A DNA stretch of 64,000 bases from Halicephalobus mephisto. Lineage: Eukaryota > Nematoda > Chromadorea > Rhabditida > Panagrolaimidae. Shown piece by piece: positions 23,901-34,404 of this stretch. The stretch covers positions 62,001 to 126,000 of the forward strand of contig SWDT01000034.1 in the NCBI GenBank assembly GCA_009193035.1. Reading direction: 5' to 3'. Position numbers and translations under genes: made by a program. The notes under the pieces were generated by a model. That model was given only the letters and a program-made list of their open reading frames with translations. It was not told the DNA's origin and did not search any database. Within the stretch, counting starts at the first letter, position 1. Each line of letters opens with the position of its first letter.

Positions 23901-24129
23901 TGAGTTTGACACCTGCTTCGACATTCAATGAATGAGCTTTATTTTCCATACTGTCATCTGCAGTCACATGGAATTCACTGGATTCGCAAGAATGAATGTC
24001 ACTATGATTACGAAGAGTGTTCGCATCCCATAACGTCACCCCCAGTATTGGTGTATCTTTTCGACAGTCGTACAGCATTCCCAAAGCCATAGGCCGTCCG
24101 AGGCAAGGCACAATGATTTGTTGCTCCAT
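20953..24129 (-). CDS. stonustoxin-family MACPF-like protein with FN3 and long helical C-terminus, 996 residues
   Basis: Five exons, all phase 0: 24129-22243, 22190-21864, 21819-21358, 21312-21145, 21099-20953; introns of 44-52 bases with GT...AG ends. ATCTTTTTAG just before the ATG suits trans-splicing. Residues 1 to about 255 match the SNTX MACPF-like domain (LGRPMALGMLYDC near the start, ATHVVTAIEYGADAIFVFDR near 135, NPTTFDDALAIYKRLP near 220). A helical region (about 260-400) and a thioredoxin-like region (about 405-525, starting DYVLCFSFGN) follow, then FN3 (about 530-625, ITISWTPP, FYRILYRP). Residues about 640-996 are predominantly helical with coiled-coil character. The PRY/SPRY end of fish stonustoxins is absent. 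SNTX relatives are widespread non-venom proteins, so toxicity is not implied. No signal peptide, suggesting a cytosolic or atypically released protein. No frameshift or stop. Confidence 0.9.
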
Positions 24130-24245
24130 GCTAAATCCTAAAAAGATAAACGTTTAAAATGATGAAATCTGAAGATATTGTGAATAACTTTGCTCTTTTC
24201 TATATGGAGATCTGGCACATAAATTCAGGAGTTTTGGAATTTGAA

Positions 24246-24538
24246 CAAAAAGTATTTAAAATAGGATGATCAGATCCGTACATTCTGAATCCGATGTTAA
24301 AACAGTGGATCAGCCTTCAAAATCCTTGTTCAAGAGACGACTTCAAAAATCACAGTTGAAAGAAAAGTGAGATATCACAAGGAGTAGATATTATTTGAAA
24401 AACATAAAGTTAGTCGAACTTTACCTACTGGAATTACAAAATCTCAAGTTTCAGAATCCAGGATTCTGAAAGTTAACTCCTCATTCTAGTATTGGATTCA
24501 GAATGTGCAAATCTTATTACCCTATTTGGCATACTTTG
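24246..24538. repeat. MITE-like element related to the 3.5 kb foldback
   Basis: Diverged inverted ends (CAAAAAGTATTTAAAATAGG on the left, the complement of CAAAGTATGCCAAATAGG on the right), with ACATTCTGAATCC words in both arms. The left arm matches the centre of the 3427-3810 element (CAAAAAGTACGTAGAATAGG). Just upstream of the SNTX-like gene. Confidence 0.6.
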
Positions 24539-24539
24539 G

Positions 24540-25550
24540 TCAAATTTTAAAAACCCTAAATTATTGTGCATTATAAAGAATATTTCAAAACATGACAATA
24601 CTTGCAACATTATTTACAATATCACAATAACTAAGATAAATAACTTCTAAACAATTTAGATCATAACCAGTAAATATTTAGAAAGATTAAAAAGATAAAA
24701 AATACAACGAAAATTTACAAAAAAAATAAGTGGTTCTGAATATTGTGATATGTATTTAATGAAAAAGTCTATTCTCTATTCCTACCTCCTAGGCATCATT
24801 GTTCTACTAGAGCAATATTAGAAAATGTCATGATTTATTTAAAAAAAGAGATCAATATTATTTTTTTCTTCTGTGAAAGAATTTTTAACCGGTTTACCTT
24901 ATGTTTCTTACACCACATCTTGCTGGACAGACTCAATCACAATTGAAAAAACTTTTTTTAATTTGCGATTGTTTGTAATTTAAATCATTTGATTACAAAC
25001 ATTGATTATAGAATTTAAATTATAAAAGACCTCCTATTCAAAAATTACTCCTAAGATACTTGTTTAACAGTCATCATTATTGTTAAAAATGCTGATTTCG
25101 TAAATAAAGTTCTCTATATGAAACAAATCTTTTTTAAATTTAACCGCATTACTGACAATGAGAAATGATTAATTAAAAAGCTAAATTTGATTTCAGAATT
25201 GAATTTACAAATTTGATTATACATTTTAGATAAACTTTATTCCGAAGGAAAAACATTAACTTTTGGATCAGGAATTGTAAAATCGTCGAGAATAATCTTA
25301 AATATTAAAAGTAACATAAAAATGGTTCAAACATGTCTTCGTTTCTATTAAGAAATTTATGTTGTTCTTTAGAAAATCTAAAAAGACAAATTTTAAAAAA
25401 TTGAACCTTTATTTTTTAAGTATAAAAATAATTGTCAATATAGTTTTATAACAATAGAATATTTCTGTATGATTTTTGTCTTTAATGATTTAATTTTAGT
25501 AGTTATTTATTAATAAAAATTAACATGAAGTCATATATTATATAAATCTT
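24540..25550. other. A/T-rich intergenic, no gene seen
   Basis: Unique A/T-rich sequence without long frames, tandem units or conserved words that I can identify. Confidence 0.45.
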
Positions 25551-25552
25551 AA

Positions 25553-26883
25553 ATAGCATAACTGGAACATTTATCCTTCTTGATAATGGTGTCTACTGTA
25601 GCTGGAGAATGAAGTTGATTCACTGCTATCAACACCAGGTGAATAGAAAATAAAATAAAAACACCAAAGATTGATGTTCCTGTTAGTGGTTTTAGTATCT
25701 AAATAATTATATTAGATAATACTTAAATAAAAATCAGATTGGACTACTTACTGATTATAATGATATTTAAAAATAAAAGTTTTTTATTTTCAAAACCATC
25801 AAGTTGATCTTTTCAACAATATTAAAAATTTGTTGTTATAGGATGTTTATCAACTTGAACAAAGTATATATTTAAAGTTAATCACAGCATTTAGAGTTAA
25901 AACAACATTGTATACTCAACAACGAATCGCTTTCGAGAATGATCCATACTGTATTTATAAAATAATCATTTCAACCGTATTTTTGTCAATGATATAAGAA
26001 CGATTGGTATGAATCTCATAATTAATAACCAATACTGTTTTATCATGCCAATAATAGTCAACTTTTTCCAAGTTTTATAACGACGTTTTCTATGAACATT
26101 CATGGACGACATTTTCAGTGAATCAAAGTCAGCTACAGCTTTCCATTTCATCTCCAAAGAAACTTCTGGTTCTCTACTGTTCTTGAGTATTGCTTCTGCG
26201 GTTTGAAATTCTAGTGTCTTCGTGTGCAAATAAACCTAAATATCTGAAGGATGAGCATTGACAATGTGGGTTATACAACTCTTAAGTTTATTGTTGGTAT
26301 GAGCGTTAAAATTACTTCCCATAATTTCAATTGCATCGTAGGTATGAAAATATACCGACGAATAAAATGGAATATTCACATAAAGCCCCTGTATCTGCAC
26401 ATATGATATGCGTTTTTATCTATGAATTACTCATCAAAGTTAAATTACTTCTACTATCGACAATTATTTTAGATTTTGAAAAAATAACATGATTCACATT
26501 TGAAGTGATATAAACAAGTTTGTTGTTGTTGTATTTGTCGACCCGAGCAACAATGAGAAAGGTAGATATCGTAGAGAAGCTTATTTAACAGATGCCTAAG
26601 ACAATAAAAAATCTGTATTAGACTCGACATACGCAACAAATATTCTCACCAAAAGGAACTGTATGTTTCCTCATCGATGTTTAGGGAATCCGTTCGGCAC
26701 CAAGCACTTCTGACTAAGGATGGGCTGACCGATCCAACAGTTATCAGCCAGTAAAGCTGAAGTATCAAGTCGCATTATTTCATGTGATGTTAGGATTATT
26801 TTACCATGATTAAGAAACCTTAAAAAGGGTGCACTAGAACTTCCATTATCTTTCGTTCTTTGATATTTTATGAAATAATCCAA
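25553..26883 (-). pseudogene. decayed coding region, unidentified, with C-terminal membrane segments
   Basis: The minus strand has a chain of open frames in mixed phases: 26883-26671 (70 codons), fragments from about 26580 to 26240 interrupted by stops, 26229-25966 (87 codons, ending in a hydrophobic stretch YWLLIMRFIPIVLIS), and 25699-25553, which follows an ATTTAG acceptor and reads TSIFGVFILFSIHLVLIAV plus a short tail. A hydrophobic anchor then tail at the end suggests a single-pass membrane protein or glycoprotein. I do not recognise the family. Stops and frame changes mark it as non-functional. Confidence 0.4.
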
Positions 26884-27366
26884 ATTTAAAGATTTTTAAA
26901 GTAATTTATAAATAACACAATATACCAACAAAACTAATTAATCTTTGTATAAGAAATTTTGAAAATTTCCCTCATATTTTAATTTACAAGATATTTCTTG
27001 GATAAAGGAAATCTTTTCGTAATTTTAATCATATTGCCAACATTTGAAATCGAATCAAAATTATGATTGATCCCAAAATTAAAGAATACTTTTTTTGAAA
27101 CAATAAAAATTATTTCAGAGGACAAAGTAGAAAATACAAACTACACTATCCGAAACTTCTTTTATCAGAGAAATCACGCTGATTGTTTTTGAATAAAAAT
27201 AATGTAATTTCTCTGATTAAAATCTAGCGACCGGACAAATAATCATTTTTGTGAAGGTTCATTTTAGAAGAAGTTGTGATTTTGAAAGTATAGTTTTTAA
27301 TCTAATAAACATTATATTTAAATAAAATTAGATTATTTCAAACCCAAGACTGAAGTGCTTCATAAA
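26884..27366. other. intergenic, no gene seen
   Basis: A/T-rich unique sequence between the decayed minus-strand frames and the LRAT-like gene. No promoter motif stands out. Confidence 0.4.
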
Positions 27367-28261
27367 ATGGATCACTTGATTCCAGAACCTGGAGATATTT
27401 ATGTCTACGGTGGACCTGGTTACTGCGTACGTTTATTTTGTAATTTTTTTTCAACTTTTCTTTAGCACTTTGCTATTATTTCCGGTAACGGTAACGTGAT
27501 CCATGTAACTGTCGCAGATAATACTGGAGGATCATTGGGAAAAGTTATGAATAGCTTGAGAGATCCAACTAACAAAGCTGCTGTGAAGGAAGAAAAAGTT
27601 CAATTCAGCGACATCATACAGTTACCGTGTGTAGACAACAGTTTCGATTCCCAGATTGATCCTTTTCCTGCCGATGAAATAGTCGCCAGAGCCAGGAGCA
27701 AAGTAGGATTCATATATGAAAACTGTTCTAAAGGGATAAAGTTAAGCTTGGACCGTGGAATTACGACCTCGTAAAAAACAACTGTGAACACTTTGCGAGA
27801 TGGTGCCGTTACGGAATAAACCCTTGTGTCGACAATTGCTATACAAATACGATACTGGCGACAGTATGGGGGTGGGATATGGCAGTCTTACAGCAGGTCC
27901 TGTAAGACTTCATCTGCCAAGTATCCACGGGAAAGCTGTGGAAGAAGAAGGCAAAAAAGAAGTTGAACTTGTGTCCAAGCCGCTGGTGCTGAATTCGGCT
28001 TCGTGAGAGCTGGTGTTGGAGCTGCCGTACGTAAAAACTGGTTACAACACCAATGACGGAGTTGGATTCACCGCTGAAACCCGATTTGCAGAAGCTCGTG
28101 CAGGACCAGTAAGTGCCAAACTTGGATTAGGGGTTTCTACCGGAGTCCACAACAATGAAGATAGTACTGGCTTTCAAGTGCTAGGAACCGGGGTCGATGT
28201 TGGCAAACATGGGGTTGGTGTCAACGTTCTCGGTTCCAGAGCTGAATGCTCAATCATGTAA
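27367..28261 (+). pseudogene. LRAT/NlpC-fold protein, frame-disrupted
   Basis: Exon 1 (27367-27426) and exon 2 (from 27466) join in phase 0 across a 39-base intron. The fold's two catalytic motifs are visible: GGPGYC-HFAII (histidine straddling the splice) and NNCEHFARWCRYG (cysteine near 27785). They are in different frames: the first frame ends at 27774 while the Cys motif is in another. At least two more shifts occur, near the G run at 27868 and near 27975-28030, before a glycine-rich tail with two R/T-A-G-P-V repeats ending at 28261. LRAT-like proteins are acyltransferases or thioesterases acting on membrane lipids. Either a recent pseudogene or sequencing indels. Confidence 0.75.
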
Positions 28262-29640
28262 GTACAGTATTGATCAACTAATTTGATAGATATTTGAAGG
28301 TTGTGTTATTTGGTAAAAGTTATTATTTTTCAATAAAATCATGAAATTGAGTTGGATGTTTACAAGATTATATTGAATTTTTTCATCCATTAGTAAATAG
28401 GACTCTTGATCTCCATTTATTATTCTTAGAAAGATTCATTAAATGTGAAACGAGAAAATTAACAAGTCGGCAACCATTTATTCCTTTTTCCTGAATAACT
28501 GTCAAAACATTTGAGGTAAGAAGATTTTTCTTGAAATTTTACAGATCTTCAATTTAATATTTATTTTGCCGAATTTTCTGTTATTTTCATCAACATATAA
28601 ATAATCTGTTAAATTACAAATAATATAAACATTATTCAGAATATTTTTATTCTTTTTTACTGTAACTATATTATTATTTTCATCGACATTTACATTGGAA
28701 TTAATCTCTCTGTTGTGGACGCACAGTCTCCATGACCGGAGATATTCAGAACACCGAAAACTTTACAGTCCCTTCTCTCCACGGAGGAGTACAAAAGGGA
28801 ACACCGGTGTATCGAGAGTTTACCTCGGGTGTAGCTGATATTAATAATATTTGTTCCTATTTTGTATTGTCTCATTCTAAATAAAAGACATAGCACTTCC
28901 CATCTACTTTTATCAAAGCTATTTCATAATTTTTATCTAGTATTTTCTTTGGTAATGAGTAATACTCAAAAGTTTTATCATTAGAAATGGAGATTTAAGT
29001 AAACCATTTAATTATTAAAAATTTTAGAAAAAACCTATTTAGGTCCACTCATTTTTTCCAAATCATTATTTAAAAATTTTGTCTCTTAAATTACACGAAT
29101 CCTAAAAATATAGCAATAAATATGTTTAAAATGTGATACGCACATCAATTCAACCGCGACCCTTAAAAATTACTCAAGACAGATATAAGTAAATAAATTA
29201 CTTCAGACACAAATAGAGTAAAGTCCAAATATACAAAGTCAAATGAGATAATAATTTATATATATAATACCTTAAGCACCAGAATTCGACAATTCATTCG
29301 AATAATTTAATATACAATCAAGAATTATTTGTACTTGTAGTAAAAGGTGGATAGATAAGGTGTTGGTGGTTGGACGGAAAACTGTTGGTTCCTACTATTA
29401 GCAATTAAGCCTGTTTATCTTAACATAAGCATAGAACAAAGAGAGGAAAGGTCCTCATTTGACCGAGATCAAACTCGGATCAGATCAAAGTTGGATTTTC
29501 TCAAAGATTGATTCTCTAACACTTTAGTCTCATTTCACAGGCGTCGGCTGACTGGGTGGAGCCTTGGGTATTTTGTCTAGGCCGTTTGCGGTTTAAGTCC
29601 GATCTTTGTGCCTACAAGTAAAAGAAACAAAGTAGAATTA
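28262..29640. other. intergenic, mostly unassigned
   Basis: Contains the dispersed element at 28720-28890. 29340-29620 is of more balanced composition with no convincing frame; a tRNA-like stretch near 29540-29612 was considered and rejected. Confidence 0.4.
28720..28890 (-). repeat. dispersed element, copy B
   Basis: Minus-strand homologue of 6150-6305, about three quarters identical by eye over 125 bases (shared AATAGGAACAA, CCGTGGAGAGAA, TTTTCGGT). The 68-codon frame across it is not otherwise supported. Confidence 0.5.
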
Positions 29641-30095
29641 AATTAGTTTCGATTGAAGACGAATCAACTCCAACTGAAAAAATAGAAATGAAACCTTTTA
29701 AAGTTGAAAGAAAGACAAGTTTAACTAACTTTCCATCTGTTCTTTCATTAAATAAGACTTAAAAAATTTAAAATAATAAATGGTGTTGGTATTTTCGGTG
29801 ACCGAAAAAAATAAAAAATATAAACTATTAGATGAAAGTACTGGTAATAAAATCGAGTTGATTAAAGTCCATGATGATAAGAATCATGAGGAGAGTGAAC
29901 TATCGATTAATGATAATGATGAAATAACCTAGAAATCGAATAAAGATGAAAATAAAGTCACATTCAAAAAACCTAGAAAAAAGAAATTAACAAAGAAAAA
30001 TAAAGAATTTGTCGATTATTTAGTAGGAAAAAATGTAACAGGTTCTGGATTTAAAACAATTCTTCCGTATACCGAAAACACCATTAATAGCAAAT
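29640..30095 (+). pseudogene. decayed lysine-rich open frame(s), unidentified
   Basis: An ATG at 29782 opens a frame of roughly 105 codons broken once by TAG near 29930; it is very rich in Lys, Asp, Glu and Asn, ending GSGFKTILPYTENTINSK. A shorter frame just upstream (29640-29762) ends in TAA. It converges on the minus-strand frame at 30560-30192. Codon use is strongly A/T-biased, unlike the neighbouring lectin gene. Not recognised; an invading-element origin is inference. Confidence 0.35.
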
Positions 30096-30191
30096 AATAA
30101 AGTTTCCTTATGATACTTCTTTCAAATCCAATTCAATAAGAACGTTAATATTTTTAAAATCAACCAAAGTATTGTTAATGTCCACCAATTT

Positions 30192-30560
30192 TTAATTCAT
30201 TTTATTTGGTCTGTTAGTTACTTCATGATAAATAATACTGTTTGGTTCTATTTCTATTTTATTATTAGGTCTAAATCTATAGATTGAATTGAACATCTTT
30301 TTGTTAACATAACAATCTTCAATCAAATTATATGTAATAAAAATATTATCAATGTTACTGGTATTACCTGAGTAAGAGTTTGAGAAAATCAATTTATCAT
30401 CATTATTATTTTAATCATTTATATTTATATTACTCTTAATTTCTAAATAGCCATTCAATTTTATAACCCCTATTTTGTACTTCTTATACAAAAATTGCTG
30501 TGGAAATGAATACTGAAAAGTTGAATCGTTGGATGTTAGTTGTAAGATGAAAATCGTCAT
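30192..30560 (-). pseudogene. decayed 122-codon frame, possibly derived from a virus-like element
   Basis: 123 codons from ATG (30560) to TAA (30192), with one internal TAA at 30413-30411 in an Asn/Asp-rich stretch. The N-terminus (MTIFILQLTSNDSTFQYSFP, then KYKIGVIKLNGYL) resembles in style the start of jelly-roll structural proteins of Polinton/adinto-like elements of invertebrates. That resemblance is from memory and weak. Convergent with 29640-30095. Confidence 0.3.
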
Positions 30561-31164
30561 TTATTAATTGAGAAATTTTCTATAATTATTTTTTCTATAG
30601 TAGAATGTATGAAATAATTTTTCGTGGTTGTTAATGAATTCTTCCCTCGTTTCAATGAAATAATTTTCCTTGATAAGGAAATTGTTAAGTCACAAACTAG
30701 ACAAGGAATTATCTCCTTTTAATGAAACAATTGTTTTTTGACAAAGGCAGTGTTATCAAACACAAATAGGACACATATAGGAAAAAGTGATAAATTACAA
30801 TCCAAGCACCTATTTGTCAAATCACCATCTACAACTTTGATTCGAGTTGAAAAGCAAACATAGAAGACTATAATTTTTAGCTAAATGTGTATTTTTATGA
30901 TAAGGTTCTTAAATTTCGAAATAATCCGGCTTTCTTCTTCAAAGTATTATTTATTAATTTACAGGACAAAACACACATTAGACTTTCTAACCATTACAAT
31001 TACTCCCCTGTGTTAAAACTCATTGGAGCAAGTTTGAGAATCGAGGTTGTAGACATAAGTTCCACAGCAAGCTGGATTTCATCCAGGATGTGAACTTAAG
31101 GCATAGCTACGTCAATAAAAAAAATGAATTACTTTATTTTTATAACTAGAAATTCGTAATTGAT

Positions 31165-31330
31165 TTAATTTAGATTAAAAACGATAGCTGGCTTTTTACA
31201 CACATAGTTTCTTGTTTTTCTCACATTCATAATTGTTCCAGCGGTTGTTGGATGTTGTAGCTGAATAATCATACCCGAGTTCAACGCATTCTTCTTTGTC
31301 GCTTTTGTGCTCACAAAGAAGACCTATCAC
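31165..31330 (-). pseudogene. C-type lectin C-terminal remnant
   Basis: On the minus strand a cysteine-bearing segment (KSDKEECVELGYDYSATTS) runs towards NYVCKKPA, the same ending as the intact lectin at 31555-32603 (NFVCKKPA), but the two parts are in different frames. Lies just downstream of the intact gene, so probably a decayed tandem duplicate. Confidence 0.55.
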
Positions 31331-31554
31331 TTATGATTCCCTTACAATTCATACCTGTTCTGTTACTGCAAAAATACTATATAGAGAGTCAAAAACATGC
31401 AAGTTAGTTGAAGGTTCCAGAAATGGAGCAGATGATTACCAACAATACGCATAGATATTCCTATTCATTAATTAGAAACTCGGATGTCTCGTGAGCGAGC
31501 TGATAGAATGAAGATATCGAGAGAATTTGTCTTTCATATATTTATTTTAGAACA

Positions 31555-32603
31555 TTAAGAAGCATAAACCATATTGGAAGCACTTGCTGGCTTTTTGCAG
31601 ACGAAGTTCCTCAGGACCTCGCCGCACGGATCGTTGGTATAGTGATATTGATATTTGTCACAGCCCCAGCACGTGTAGGAGTCAACTGCGAACACCACGC
31701 ACCTATCGGAACTCGAGCCGTCCGGTGATCCTGGAGTCCAATTCGTGTAGTCAACTGGGCTGCCGTCAGACCATCTGAAGCTCCTCCCAGGATTTTCATC
31801 TGTGTGCAACCCGATCCAAGTTTGCCCATGGTAATCGCCTTGAGACTGGCCGGTCTGAGCAATGTCTGGATTCAAATATTAGCTCTACAACTATATATTT
31901 GAGAGAAACCAACCCATAATGAAGTTGTTCTCTGCTTGGCTATGAATGGAAACAAGATGAGCACCGTTATTTAAACAGATATTTTCCGCCTCTTGCCAGT
32001 TAGAATCGAAGAAAACTCGGTAGCAGGCCTGCGTGGCACTGAAGTATGTCCAGCTACTCGGACAGTTGTATATAATACGGGGCAGGCTACAGACATAGGG
32101 CTTGGTCAGACTACAGTCAACGGCACTCCAGCTTGCATCTGTGACAGAAATTGCCGCACAGTTGCTACTACCAGTCTCTCTCCCAAAAGGCTGTCCATTT
32201 GCCCAGTCTGTATAGACAACCAACTTGTTTTCATCCGTCCAAACCCAAGGCTGAGAAGTGAGGTTCGTGTACACATTAGCTCCGATCCAGAAGTCATTGG
32301 CATTCAAATTTGCGGCATTTTCTAAAATATAAGGCTATGAAAAGGCGGTGTTTCCTTTCTCTTACCGGCCAAAAACGTGTCTGTGAACAAAGAATCAACG
32401 ACAGCTAAATGCCCTCCCATAGAAACACATGAGTCTTCAGCAGCAGAAAACGTTTTACGGTCACTGTTGAAATTGAAACATCCGTGGTTTGGAGCTTCGA
32501 GTGTTCCGTCTGGGCAGTTCCCGGGAATGTCCTTAATTTGGACCGCGGCAACAAAGAAGATGGATGCCATGAACAAAAGGAGACCGCCCGTTGTCGATAC
32601 CAT
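31555..32603 (-). CDS. secreted protein with two C-type lectin domains, 318 residues
   Basis: Exons 32603-32366, 32321-31914 and 31865-31555, phases 1 and 1, total 957 bases including the stop. Donors GTAAGA and GTTGGT, acceptors TATTTTAG and AATCCAG. A signal peptide (LLLFMASIFFVAAV) precedes CTLD 1 (CPDGTLEAPNHGCFNF to PYVCSLP) and CTLD 2 (CPSSWTYFSATQACY to NFVCKKP); WIGA and WIGL cores and the paired cysteines are present. Neither domain has an EPN or QPD sugar-specificity motif (NGQPFG and GSPDGS instead), so classical calcium-dependent sugar binding is doubtful. The family is large in nematodes and often induced by infection. Confidence 0.92.
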
Positions 32604-32680
32604 GGTGAAAAGAAGCCTTCTAAATTCTCGAAAGAACTCGCACCCAAAAACAACAATGAGCAGTCCTTGTAAACCGAGCT

Positions 32681-32745
32681 CTTATAAAGGACAGACAGTT
32701 CATTATCAAGCCATAAATTCTGTTATTCTTCCTATAGAGTTATCT
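32681..32745 (-). promoter_or_regulatory. TATA-like box and GATA sites of the lectin gene
   Basis: Reading on the minus strand toward the gene: AGATAA (32745-32740), TGATAA (32708-32703) and CTTTATAAG (about 32689-32681), roughly 80-140 bases before the ATG. The arrangement of GATA sites just upstream of a TATA-like box fits an intestine-expressed gene. Confidence 0.5.
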
Positions 32746-33123
32746 TTAGTAGAGCTTTTGACAGAGAAGCTGTAACAATGATTCGAAGATCGTTTTTCAT
32801 TCTCCTCTTCCAACCAAAAGATAAAAACCGCAGTTTTTATTAGTTCCATATTAGACTTTGGAGCCAATCAAAAACTCCTAAAATCATCAAGAGGGAACTT
32901 ATTTTGCAGGTTGCAAGACACTATTTTAAGCAGTACCCACAGCAATTACAAGCTTTTACAAACGTTTCTCAGGACAATACCAGATGAGACATTACTCATT
33001 CGATCATTACCAGATAAGTCAAATTCAACATATTTTCAAAAGCGATTGAGAACAATCCGATTTAAATTTTCTTATTCTCACAGGTTCCTTCCCCACCTCA
33101 TTATTTTCAAAACATCAACAAGT

Positions 33124-33609
33124 TTAAATTATGCTCACAGAAACTGTGGATTTTCCGCAGACATAATTTCTTAAGACAGAACTACATTCTAAATTGTCAA
33201 AACAATAACTAGAGGGAACACTAGTATTCATGATAAAATGAGTAGTAAATTGTGTGCATTTTTGGACACCTGGCTCTCCTGGAGCCCAATTGGTGTAATC
33301 TACAGGAGATCCATCCGACCATCTCCAGCCAGTATTATCATTTCTTTCAGTAAACAGTCCTATCCAAGTATTTTCTCGCGACGCAATGTCCTTGTAGGTG
33401 TCACCACGGACACTAGATTTATTCTCTAAACAAGTAATATATTTGGCTCTGTCGTCAAACGTATGACAGGGATATAATGGGAGGATTTCCAGAGGAAAAA
33501 ATTTCAAAATTTTGGTTTTGTGAAAAATGAAAATGTTAACACCTACTGTAGTTACCTGGATTATACCATTAATACTTAAAGGATTGTTATGCAATACTCG
33601 ATTTATCAA
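33124..33609 (-). pseudogene. partial C-type lectin domain, probably non-functional
   Basis: A 161-codon frame whose second half is a CTLD C-terminus (TWIGLFTERND, GWRWSDGSPVDYTNWAPGEP, LRNYVCGK), close to exon 3 of the neighbouring lectin. The first half lacks the usual opening cysteine and helix region; a short CHTFDDRAKYITCLENKS segment is all that remains, and no signal peptide is visible. It may be the last exon of a gene whose other exons have decayed. Confidence 0.6.
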
Positions 33610-33903
33610 GGTTTGTCAAGTGGATCAGGTTGGTTGGTTACGGTAATCATATGACACTACAGTCGAAAATTGAAGCAGCGAAAAATGAAATACAGTTCTG
33701 TGTTACCCTATATATAGGATAACTGATAACTGCATCTTGGTGCCGCATTATCACGATTGTTTTCATAGCTAAAAGATGCTGATATTTGATCGAGAAGAAA
33801 TATCACGAAATTTAATTTTGGAAATCTAGTAAAACAATCATTTACATCCTAAACTTAAAGGATGGGGTAGTAAGTACACCGGATTCAAGTGATCAGAGAT
33901 AAT

Positions 33904-34140
33904 TTATACATTGACCGAATCACATAAAATAATAAACCCTTCCGGAGGGGGTTGAGGTGAGCCAGAAATTTTATTAAAGTGATAATTTCCTGATCTCACA
34001 TACTGCCCCGTATCATCCTCTTGAATTGGAAGCTCTCCACTGACCTCTAATGTCAGCGGAGGGCTCATATAGAAATAATATTTGCTGGAATCACACATAA
34101 AGCCCCGTATCCCTTTGGAAGGGTGCGTCAGAAATGGTGA
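33904..34140 (-). pseudogene. unidentified frame with an internal duplication
   Basis: A 64-codon frame (34098-33904) reads LEVSGELPIQEDDTGQYV, then a Pro-rich end. The DNA holds two copies of a unit of about 75-80 bases starting GATACGGGGC and ending near CCCTCCG; the first copy is in a shifted frame relative to the second. So an ancestral repeat protein (D-T-G-x-Y-V core) is broken by at least one indel. Family not recognised. Confidence 0.3.
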
Positions 34141-34404
34141 TTATATACTACTAGCATTTTCCCTGTGCTTTGCAGGGCTCGTTTACAGTTACAATATCAT
34201 GCGAAAATACAAACACAAGATGTTAGGAAACTAACACTTGCATCAGCAACTAAATCGCAGGCATTGTTCTTTGATATGATGATTCTCTTAAGATGACCGG
34301 CTTGTCGCATGAATCTGACATCTGGGTTTTTGATCCGAGATCCTTGACTTGTTCATTGAGTTTCCTTCCTCAGTTAAGTCATTTTTATTAGAAGAGGCTT
34401 CAGG

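Noticed and set aside
29540..29612. tRNA-like stretch with GGTTTAAGTCC resembling a B box
   Set aside because: Acceptor ends pair only partly (two wobble pairs and a mismatch) and the T stem fails; no convincing anticodon arm.
30887..31093. 68-codon plus-strand frame ending in TASWISSRM
   Set aside because: A splice-like TTTACAG precedes part of it, but all three frames look alike and no homologue is recognised.
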